Assembly: GCA_013399695.1 (NCBI GenBank)
Contig: VXAU01000211.1
Span: 124,001 to 188,000 of the forward strand
Length of the DNA: 64,000 nt
Direction: 5' to 3'
DNA from: Formicarius rufipectus
Taxonomy: Eukaryota > Chordata > Aves > Passeriformes > Formicariidae
Shown here: in pieces, positions 21,801-31,241 of the stretch
Position numbering within the stretch: the first letter of the stretch is position 1
Layout: each line of letters opens with the position of its first letter
Position numbers and translations under genes: made by a program
Notes under the pieces: generated by a model
What the model saw: the letters and a program-made list of their open reading frames with translations, nothing else
Databases searched by the model: none
What the model was told of the DNA's origin: nothing

Positions 21801-24800
21801 TGACAGATGTCTTCAGACATGAATTCTCCCCACTGTCAAGCAGTAATTGCTTCATGCGTTATTTTTATGTGCTGAGACGCAAATCCCATCTGTTTCTTGT
21901 ACTGCTGCATCCTTCATGGAAGAGCCAAATGATGTCAATTAGACGGCATTAGCTCTCAGGGCAAAGATGACCTTCATCTATCACCCCATGCTGATGGCTC
22001 TGTGAAGGGTTGTTCATACAGCTCTTAGAGGATGTGTTTCATTTCTATATGCCTACTTAAATCCTCTTCTGTCCTGCTGTGCATTCCAGGTATCTTCTGG
22101 GTGAGCTGTGAAGCTGGCACGTACATCCGCACGCTGTGTGTTCACCTTGGGTTGCTGCTGGGCGTGGGGGGCCAGATGCAAGAGCTCCGCAGAGTCCGCT
22201 CAGGCATCCTGGGAGAGAAGGTAGAGTGGCAGCTCCCGCTGTAACCAACTCATATGAAATTGTCAGAATTGCAACAATTTCTTGGAACTGTGTGAGTTTT
22301 ACAGTGATGGGGGAAGGTTTAGGCGTGTGGTGGCCTGGAGGAGTTTTGTGAATAGCCCCCAGAAAGTGCGAGCTCTTGCCGTAGATGGGCTGTAACCAAA
22401 GTGTTGAGTTCAGTTCAGGATATTCCTCCTGTTCTGGTAATTAAACTTTGGGACAGTGAGTGACTGGGAAATGCATTGTGGTGACTGAAAGTTTGTTTTA
22501 TGTCACCTGTGTTTCTCAGCCTACACACCAGGCATTCCACAAGGTCAGGAGTGTGAACTGCCAGCTTGGCATGGGCACAGCCCAGGGAACCTGTTCTGTT
22601 GGAGTGAGCCTGGCAGATGCAGCCTTGTGTGATCTTGAACTCTTGTACAGTCTTTTCAGTCTGGTCATAGGTGGATCCTACTGCTGGTCCAAACTCCAGG
22701 ATCAATTTCTTTCTTTGCAAAACAGATGTGTCAAGTGCAAGTGCTTCCCCACCTATCTGTGCTCTTAGCACAGCTGTAATCAGTGGCAGTCATTTCTGAT
22801 TTCCACGTGTTGGGTGCTTACAGCTGCCTCAGGTTTTATTGCATGTCACAGATTGAAGAGCTGGTTAATTTAGACTAAAAGTCCAAGGAAGTTATGTTAG
22901 GTCGTATTTTAGAGTTTCATGTAGACAGAACTTATACATTAGATCCAAGTGCTGTCTGAGATTCGGAAGGTTGAAGTCTGGTAGCCCAAATCAGGCTGAC
23001 CTTAAACTGCTGGTGGAAAATATTGTTGCATATTGTAGGCTGCATTTTCGTGCTTGAGTTGAGCATCTGTTTTCATTCCCTTTTTGCACACTATTTGCTG
23101 TTGGACTTCAGCTGTTTTCTTGTGTTATGTGCATGTTTCAAGTTGGTGGCTGGTGGGAGAATTTAGAGGGGTTGTGTCTTTACAGGACAACATGGTGACC
23201 ATGCACGATGTGCTGGATGCACAGTGGCAGTACGACAACAACAGGGATGACAGCTACCTGAGGAGAGTTATCCTGCCTCTGGAGAAGCTGTTGACTTCAC
23301 ACAAGAGGCTCGTCATGAAAGACAGTGCGGTGAGTTCCTCAGGTGGTGTCAGTTGACAGAGACTGCAAAGCATTCTCCCGACTTGTACAGCTGATGTAAT
23401 GACAGGTGATCAGGAGCCATGTGATGTCCAGTGCTGTCCTGATTGTGACTTGTGTAGAACCCAGTAAGAACCACGGCCAGATCAGCAGTAAGATGCAAGA
23501 GCTAAGAATTAAGTGACTGAATCTGCTCTTATCACTTGAGGATGATGCTGGGGGTTATGAGAGTTCTGCCTCACCCATTGTTTGCTGGCATAGGTGCTTT
23601 ACTTGCTTCTTCCAAAGCCCCCAGGTTTTATATAGTGGGCAAAAAATAGTTAGGGATATTATTGCTGGAATAGTAATGGCAATGGGGAGCTAAAATTTAG
23701 AGGGACTTGCTGACTTTTTTTTACTCTCCAAATAGGTTATAAGCTCTCCTGTTCCCTACATTTTCAGGTTAATGCCATTTGCTATGGAGCCAAGATCATG
23801 CTGCCTGGTGTTCTGCGGTATGAAGATGGTATTGAGCTTAATCAGGAGATTGTTGTCATCACCACAAAAGGAGAAGCTATCTGCCTAGGTATGAAACTCA
23901 TCCTTGTGCCCAGCTCTATTCAGAAGTACCAGGATGTGTTACAGTGAATGCCCAATGAATGAGTCCCCATGCACAAAAGGTTTAATTAGTGCTTCCTGAT
24001 GGGGACTGTGGGCCCAGGGCAGTTGGTGTTGGACAGGATGTTAAGAAACAGTGGCTAAATCAGTGCTGGGCAGGCTGTGAAGGGTTCATCAGCTGTGTGT
24101 GGGGCTCAAGTGTGCTGTGTGCTGTGTGTGAGGTGATGACACAGTTTATCCATTCTCTGAGTGCAGTGGTGCTGCCCTCCTGCAGCACCCCGATTCCTGT
24201 TCTAGGGTCTGGGTGCTGTGCAGCCTCCAGACATCCTGCAGCCTCCCAGTGTCCTGCTGGGGGCTGCTGTTGTGTGTGGCTGGCTGCCTGCAGGAGGGGA
24301 GCAGTGCTGGCAGGGTTGGAGCCCCTCAGAGAGGGACTCCATCCTCACTGGGACGAGGGATGGTGTCTGATCACATGCTGCCACCTGACACATCACACTT
24401 CTTGAGCAGGTCAGTGCAGAGGGATTCAAACAACTGCCAGCTTCTGTGCAGTGACTCTGAAGGGTGCTCTATTCTAACCAGGGTCTTCAGAGGAGCTGTA
24501 TATGTGGCAGATGCTGACACAGTGGTGGTGCTCAGTGCTGCATGGCCCCATGCTCTGACAAGACCCATGGGACTGAGGAGCCTTGGGATTTAAAACACAG
24601 CCAGGCCATTCAGCCCTGCTGTTTGTACTCCTGCAGTCTGGTCATCTTGAGGTCCTGGCAAAGAAAACATAACTTACTGGTAGGATTAGTCTCCTCTAGC
24701 TTGGCTATGCAAGGCTTTGGGAGCTGATGAAGGAGCAGTTCCTTCCTATAGTGGTGTGGTTAATCCATGACTGGCACACTTGCTGCCTTTGAGCAGGGCA

Positions 24801-27800
24801 ACTCTTGGAAGTGTTAGTCCAGAACTTGCTTCCAGTGAGTCTTTGGGGTGAAACAGCCCTAGTGGAAGGTGTTGGTCCTCTTTGTGCTGATAGAGGCAGA
24901 ACAAGCTGCTGCTAAAGAGTTAATGCCTTCCCTGCCTGCCTCTGCAGCCATTGCCTTGATGACCACAGCAGTCATTTCTACCTGTGACCATGGCGTTGTG
25001 GCAAAGATCAAGAGAGTCATCATGGAGAGAGACACGTATCCCCGCAGATGGGGTCTGGGTCCCAAGGTGAGTGCTGTGGGGGTGCAGTCAGAGCCCAGCT
25101 GTTGGGATGTGGGACTCTGACCACCTGGGGCATAGCCGTGCCTGTGACTTCTTCAGGGCCTTGGTGTAATTCTGCTGCAGCCTTCTGAAGCCATTGTGGT
25201 GGCACTTAGAGTGCCAGGGCCATGCCAGCCCAGTTCTGGTGGGAGCAAGGCTTTTCCTCCCAGCAGAGCCTGGGTAGTTCTGCTCATGGCCCATCTGGGG
25301 CCAGTGCAGATGTTAAGGCTCCTCAGGCCTGTACAGCAGCAGCCCTCCTCAGGTAAAGAGCCAAATGATGTCAATTAGACGGCATTAGCTCTCAGGGCAA
25401 AGATGACCTTCATCTATCACCCCATGCTGATGGCTCTGCAGGGGCTGGGCAAGGAGCTGCGTTTCCTTCTGGTGCAATGGCAACACTGCCAAAATGCAAA
25501 CTGTCTTGTGAGACACTGAATTGTGGCTGAAGGATAGGAACAGTGGGAATACCCGTTCCTGGGTTCCTCTCCCATCTCAGGCATGTGGCAGTCATGGAAA
25601 TGAGCAGGCAAGCAGTGCTAGCTGAACTGCAGCCAAGCTGGCCTTTCACTTATTAATAAGTGATGCAGGTTGGACTTTAAACTCACTGCCAAGTTGCTGT
25701 GGCTTTTTTCATTCCTGTGGTTCAGGTGAAATGCAGACAGCTGTGGGGGGGATGCACATCTCTCATAGCAAAGGTGAGGTGATGCAGGACAGTTCAAGCA
25801 TCTCAGAGGCTTCTGCAAACCCTTGTAAATGAGTGGTTCAGCACAAATGCTTCAAGCCATTAAACTGGAGGAACCCAGTCAAAGGTCTGAGCTCCTTGAT
25901 GTGTAGAGTTGTGTTACTCTTCTGCTGTGACTTCCCCCAAAAGTTAGCCCTTATTTACTGATGAAGCTGCCTCCTATCTGAGTTTTGGACTACTGTGCAG
26001 AGGGTGTTTTGTGTGATTTTGTTACATGGTCCTTGGAAAAGTGTTAAATCAGTAACACTACAGTTGCTGTCTTGGCTTTTTCTGGGTTACCTCCCCTTAG
26101 TTTGAGAGGCTGAAGCCCTGGGGAGGAGTTTTTCTACCTGGAGCTGCAGTTTGACTTGTTGCACTTTGCTCTCAGGCCAGTCAGAAGAAGGTGATGATCC
26201 AGAAGGGTCTGCTGGACAAGCATGGAAAGCCCAATGAGAGCACACCAGATTCCTGGAAGAAGGAGTATGTGGATTACAGGTGGGTGCAGGGTGTGTGGCT
26301 CCCTCGTGGTGGTCAGAGGGGAGCACTGTGCAGCAAGGGCTGGGTTGGGTGCTGCTGTTTGGGTGTGGAGCCTGTTAGGCTTGGCCCAGGGCTGTTAGCT
26401 GTCTGTACGTCTGGGGTGCTGTTGCATTTCTTGCAGTTCCAGGAATGTGATGTTGGGCAGTGTCAGAAGGAAAGTGCCTGAGCAGACAGTTATCCCTTTT
26501 TAGCCTGTGCTTGTGGTTCTAGAGGGAGTCAGTCTGCTAAATTAAGTGGGGGAGGCCTTGCTGTTGCCCAGCCCAGCTGGCCCTGGTGCAGGCTGCAGGT
26601 CTTGCCCACACCAACTTCCCGACCCAGATCCAAGAGTGGATTATGTATCCCTTTTGAGGGAACAGGGATCTGTACATGTGCAGAGCAGTGTGAGGCAGTG
26701 GCTGTCCTACTCAGCCTGGGCACCTTTCCTTTCAGGGGTACTTCCAAGAAAGAAGCAGCTGCTGATCACCGACCTGTTTCAGAGCTGGAGAGGGCTTCAA
26801 AAGTGAGTATCCTTAGTGCTCTCTGGCTGCAGGATTTTTGGGCTCTGATGAAGAGTGGATGTTCACCTGTTCCTTTAGGCAGTTGGTATTGGGTGATGGA
26901 TTCTGCACTGCTTTGGTTGCTTGTTTCACAGGGTGTTCCATATTGTGGGAGCCTAGAGCCTCCACCTGTGCTGTGGCCCCCAGTCTGGCTGTAAGGTGAC
27001 CTGTTGAAGGCCTTACCCCTCCTGGGTGTTTGTCTCTGGGATTTTGTGCTTTGAGTGCAAGTTCTGTAGCACAGTTTGAGAATGAGGAGCTCTGACTTCT
27101 TGTTGTAGAAGCTGTAGTGTTAAGGAACCTTTGCTGTCTGACCATTCATATGCCACTCCTCGAGTCACACTTGCATCATCCCAAACTGTCACTACTGGGT
27201 CCACAGTCCTTTTGCAACAGCAACTCCAGTGAACCCACAAGTGCCCCATTAGACCCTTTACACACCATACACTGCCAGACAAGCCTCCTTCACCAGCATG
27301 ACCCCAGTTTTCTGCAGCAGAGTCTCTGGAGTTGGATTTATAAAAATAAATAATTGAGTGGTAGAGCAGCAAGTCAGCTTTAAGCTGGTTCCTCCAGAGA
27401 GAGACCCCAAAGAAACCTCTGGGCTTTATACTCTTGCTCTATACCCCTGTTATTCCCACGCTTTGCACACACCTTGCACCTGCCTTTTGGTCCACTGACA
27501 AGTCTGCAGGTCACCCTGCCTGCCCAAAGCATTGTTAACTGAAGTGGGATTGAATCAGATAAAATAGTTGCAATGGGCTTGCAAACAGTTTTTCCCTCAC
27601 CTGAGCACTATTGGAAGGTGTTGGTGTGTCTGACAACGTGTTCCCCAACAGAGGAAGAGAGAGTCTGAGAGTGAAAGTGAGGAAGCTGTGACCCCACCAT
27701 CCCCTGCCACCCCTCCACCAGAGGAGCTGAGCAAGAAGGAAAAGAAAAAGAAGAAGAAAGAGAAGAAGGCCAAAGAGGCAGCTGAGAGTGAGGGAGAGCA

Positions 27801-28348
27801 AATAGAAGTGGTATGTAATGGGTGCTGCCATGGTGTGGTCCAAACATGGGAGAGGTTGCTGTGTGTCCCAGGATAAACACATCAGCATCCTGCTGTGCAT
27901 GTCCACAAAGTGCCAGGCTCCCAGAGCAGAGAAAGATATTACAGAGATGCATTTGTAAAGTGAACTGGCTGAGGGTGGTTGGGAGATAGGCCAGGTGAGG
28001 CTTGGGGTGGGTGTGCAGTGGGGCAGGTATGGGGTGAGCAGCCCTGGGACAGTTGGTGGGCTCCTGCCAGGCCACTTCTGTGCTGTGGTGCCCTGTCATG
28101 GGCCATGGTGGGAGAATGATGTTGGCATTCAGTCTGCTTGAGTGTTTGGGTGGTGGTGAGGGAGCATTGCAGCTGTGGGGAGCCTGCATTGCTACCGGAG
28201 TGAGACTGCTCCTCCTGAAATCAAGCAGTGGAGGATTCCTCTTTGATTACTTCTCCTGACATTTCCAACCTCTCCACAGACCAGTGAGACCAGCACCAAG
28301 AAAAAGAAGAAAAAGAAACAAAAGGAGGTAGAAGAGAGCTCGGAATAA
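18839..28348 (+). CDS. DKC1: DKC1 (dyskerin), H/ACA RNP pseudouridine synthase
   Basis: Plus-strand exons after the first: 19146-19232, 19713-19804, 20312-20496, 20970-21034, 21593-21719, 22090-22220, 23186-23329, 23768-23888, 24948-25066, 26176-26279, 26736-26802, 27652-27810, 28280-28348 (TAA). All phases agree; 489 aa without the first exon. Dyskerin is the catalytic subunit of nucleolar and Cajal-body H/ACA RNPs and of telomerase. Visible: DKCLD/N-terminal region; TruB catalytic motif HSGTLDPKVTG with the catalytic Asp (exon 4); GTYIRTLCVHLG (exon 7); PUA domain around NAICYGAKIMLPGVLRYEDG (exons 9-10); Lys-rich C-terminal tail (exons 13-14) for nuclear/nucleolar targeting. The first exon starts MADGDGAQ at ATG 18839; its 3' end is unresolved (N at 18882) and no Lys-rich N-terminal exon is visible. 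MPP1 converges from the right. Introns 5, 6, 9 and 10 carry snoRNA candidates. Confidence 0.95.
21130..21385 (+). ncRNA. Long C/D-box snoRNA candidate (SNORD17-like), DKC1 intron 5
   Basis: Box C (GTGATGA) at 21139-21145 and box D (CTGA) at 21373-21376 are bracketed by a terminal stem (GTGTGA at 21132-21137 with TCACAT at 21377-21382, extendable by more pairs). A D' CTGA lies at 21163-21166. The guide before D' (21150-21161) can pair for 12 bp, with one G-U, to the conserved 28S rRNA segment GAAUGGAUGAAC; the nucleotide five upstream of D' faces a U. Human SNORD17 is also about 237 nt and is assigned to a nearby 28S uridine, so this is probably its homologue, though I cannot align the two. 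The guide pairing is computed from remembered 28S sequence. A near-identical copy lies in intron 9. Confidence 0.6.
21921..22001 (+). ncRNA. C/D-box snoRNA candidate, 81 nt, DKC1 intron 6
   Basis: A perfect 7-bp terminal stem (AGAGCCA at 21921-21927, TGGCTCT at 21995-22001) encloses a box C variant (ATGATGT, 21929-21935) and box D (CTGA, 21991-21994). An internal AGATGAC near 21965 could be C'. It ends 88 bases before the exon 7 acceptor, close to the usual distance for intronic C/D snoRNAs. The whole 81-nt unit is repeated without change in intron 10. The guide target is not identified. Confidence 0.7.
24124..24379 (+). ncRNA. Long C/D-box snoRNA candidate, second copy, DKC1 intron 9
   Basis: Box C at 24133-24139, D' at 24157-24160 and box D at 24367-24370; the C-to-D spacing (234) equals that of the intron 5 copy. 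Only one base differs between the two boxes (CTCAAAGAG in intron 5, CTCAGAGAG here). The terminal stem and the 28S-complementary guide are intact, so it looks functional. Flanking intron sequence is unrelated beyond a few dozen bases. Confidence 0.6.
25357..25437 (+). ncRNA. C/D-box snoRNA candidate, 81 nt, second copy, DKC1 intron 10
   Basis: Identical over 81 bases to the intron 6 copy, including terminal stem, box C variant and box D (25427-25430). Here it lies about 740 bases before the next acceptor, further than the usual ~70-90. The flanks differ from those of the intron 6 copy. Confidence 0.68.
27125..27450 (-). repeat. Dispersed LTR-like repeat, copy 2 (DKC1 intron 12)
   Basis: Partner of the repeat at 7410-7790 (shared blocks listed there). 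On the minus strand AGAGTATAAAGCCCAGAGG (near 27420-27440) forms a TATA-like element followed by GGGGTCTCTCTCTGGAGG, an LTR-like U3/R arrangement. No viral coding frame is present. Confidence 0.45.
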
Positions 28349-29620
28349 GCAACTGGATCTGTCCAAAGCAGGCAACCTCATCAGTAAGGAGGGAGGAATC
28401 TGAGGCCTTGGGAAGAGGAGGACTGGCTGTGTTGGCAGAGGGGCCAGCAAGCCCCAGGCTCTTTTCTGCTGGGCATATGAATGAGCAGGTGTGTTTGCCC
28501 AGGATGTGCCCTGCTTGGGTGCCCCTCTTCATCCTGTTTTAAGGGTTGCCAGAGCAGTGGGGTGCTTGACTGTCCCTGCACTGGACCGATCTCTAAAGCT
28601 GAGTACCGTGATGCCAATAGAAGTGATATCTTCAGGGAAGCTGTAGCTTCTGGCTCTTACTTGGTGTTTGTTTTCATGTAGAGGGTGGAATAATCTTTCT
28701 TCCCCTTCTAGTCCTGATTCTTCCTTTCCTTTCAAAGCTGAATCTGTTACCTGACAGTTACAAGAATGTATTGGTGCCTGGAGGACTGGCTTTGTCACAG
28801 CCCATCTGAATGGGTTTGGACAGATTGGTTATTTAAAGGGCTCTGGTTGTTTTAACTTGGCCACATGCTCGGCTTGACCTGTGTGAGGTCAAATAGCCCA
28901 CGCAGATATTCTTCATTACCTTTTTTTTTACCTTTTTCACAAAAGGATTAAAACGTTTAATTCCTCCTGTTTGCTTTATTGCCCAGGAACATGCTTGTTA
29001 GTTGGCAGCTGTTGCCCAAACCCAGTGCCCTTGTCAGTGTGTACCTCCTGCTACCTCTTTCCTCCTCTCTACCCACGTTCTGGAATGGGACTGCAGGGCT
29101 TTTTGTTGCCTTCCCTGGTTTTGATGCCCAATGTGCTCTGAAAGCTGGAAGTGGGGGTGTTGCTGGGGGTCAGAGGGTGGCAAGGTGGTCATAGGGTGGC
29201 CTATGTGCTTTTCTAAAGGGCTGCTGGGACTGGAGTCCTTGTGAGGAAAAGTTTGGCCAGAGGCAGCTCTGCAAGGGGCATTGGGTGTGGGGCTTAAGCA
29301 GTTTCAGAAAGACTTCCTAATTTCTGTATCTGGAATGACTTACTGGGGGTGGAAGGTCTCTCCTCTGTCACAGGGGTAGTGTTGTGCCAGGATTTTAGCT
29401 CCTTTTAGTGGGGAGAGATCCAGGCTGCTATTTTTGAGATTCATTGCTGCGGACATTCTGTAACTTTTGTTTTAACCCTGTGCATTTCTTTTGTCTTAAC
29501 TGTCTATCCTCCCCTCCAGTGCTGGAGATATGTGCAGGCAGTGGGGACAGCAGCTGGTGGCTGTCAGAACCTCAGCAGAAAAAAAAAGGTCCATTTTTAT
29601 TTCCTCTTTTTTATATAAAA

Positions 29621-29626
29621 AATAAA
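29621..29626 (+). terminator. Polyadenylation signal of DKC1
   Basis: AATAAA lies about 1.27 kb after the DKC1 stop. A weaker ATTAAA at 28948-28953 could give a shorter transcript. Confidence 0.55.
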
Positions 29627-29649
29627 AGTCCTGTTTTTGAACAGGTGAT

Positions 29650-30073
29650 TTCCTCGCTCATCTGGCTCCTTTGAGAGGTCAGTGGTCTGTTCATGGGGAG
29701 GGGAGGCAGCTTACCATGTGTGGATGTGCAGCTGGGCAGGTGGCTGCCCCTTCTGCCCATCCTCTGCTGCTCTCCTGGAGAAGCTGCTGGTGACATGGAC
29801 CATCACTAGAGGGGTCTTGTCATTGCTCAGGACTGGAGGTCCTGTGGGGACTTGAGGAAAACCCACATGGGGCATGTGCCTGGAAGCTGGGTGCTCTGTC
29901 TGTTCCTTTGTGCTCCAGTGAGGTGCTCGAAAGGTGCCTGGAGAGACTGTTTGGTCCTGGCCTGCCTGATCTTGAGTGTGTTGGGGTCAGGGGGCTGGGA
30001 ACAGAGCTCCAGCCTTGAGCAAGTGCCCAGCCTTTGAGGTAAAACACCAGTCATGGCAATGTTTCAGCACACA
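29650..30073. other. Short spacer between the convergent DKC1 and MPP1 3' ends
   Basis: About 420 bases lie between the candidate poly(A) signals of the two genes. I see no gene or repeat here. Confidence 0.5.
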
Positions 30074-30079
30074 TTTATT
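30074..30079 (-). terminator. Polyadenylation signal of MPP1
   Basis: TTTATT on the plus strand is AATAAA on the minus strand, about 1.16 kb beyond the MPP1 stop codon at 31242-31244. Confidence 0.55.
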
Positions 30080-31241
30080 GCTGCTCATTGTTTCCCTGCA
30101 GTGGATCAGAACGAAGGTCCCTATTGCACATAGATTTTATTTTTGGCATTCTTAAAAAAAATTGCACAAGACTTATTAACCACCTTCCCCTTGCCCCTAT
30201 AGCTGACTGAACACACAAATGAGATTTTCACCTAAATGATGGCTATGGTTTGTCCAAGAGGCACAGTGATACTTCCCAGATGTGGTGTGGTGGGGCTTGC
30301 GCATCAGTGCACTCCTGCAGGAGGAACCCCGTGGTGAGGATGGCTTTTGTGTTTGCATACAGGGTGTGAGACACCCTAGACTCTGGAAAACATGCCTGGA
30401 TGATCTTTGTAGAGACTTTTCTACTGCATGCAACAGATACTTGTGGCTGGATGTAATTTACCCATTGAACAGTCCCTCTGGGGTTTGGTCTGTGGAACTT
30501 GCTCAGCTCCTGCTGAGTTTCTCTGGCCAGGCTATAACAATCCACGCTGCACGGTGAGAATTTCTATACAGTGAGTTTTTACACCTATGGTTGCACAGGG
30601 TGAATCAGAAAACCCCAACCTTGGAACACAGGGTGAGGCCTGCCTGGGGGTTGGTCTCCACAGTACATCCATCAAATCCAGGGTTGCCTTTTTCTACTCT
30701 TCCCTGTTTGTGACAGGAAACCTTTGGCTGTAGGTGGTCTGTGTGAGGCATCCTAAGCTGTGGGCTTCCTTGAAGCCTCATGGACACCAGGTAGGGGTTT
30801 GAGTCGTTTGTGTGCACTCCTGCAATGTCAGGAGGTGTTTGCCTGAAAAGCTCCTGTCCTGCCACTTCCCTTGGGACTGGTGCAGAGAAGATCAGGTGGG
30901 TGCTACAGCAGGACTGTGCTTTCCCTTGCCTGGTGAGGCAGGGAGCTGTGCTCTGAGCTAACAGGGTGCCCTGGGCTCTGCTGTAGCCACTGACTTGCCC
31001 TGCAGTGCCACGGGAGGTGGTTGTCCCCCAGGCAGCCCCCCTCTCCCGTGTTCCTTTCCCCCCCAGGAGAGGAGATCTGGGCACCTTCTGTGGGTGTGTG
31101 TCAACCACTTGAGACCATGTCCATGGAGCAGCAGAAGGAAGGGAGTTGTGCTGGGCTGTGTGTGGACCAGGGGAAGCAGAGGAGGTTTCTCCCCACGGCT
31201 GCAGGATGGTTGATGGGAAGCAGCTAGGGTTGGATGCCCTC

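Noticed and set aside
23330..23767. Possible H/ACA snoRNA in DKC1 intron 8 or the later introns, as mammalian DKC1 hosts SNORA36 and SNORA56
   Set aside because: I could not fit two hairpins with correctly placed H and ACA boxes by eye; a covariance search would be needed.
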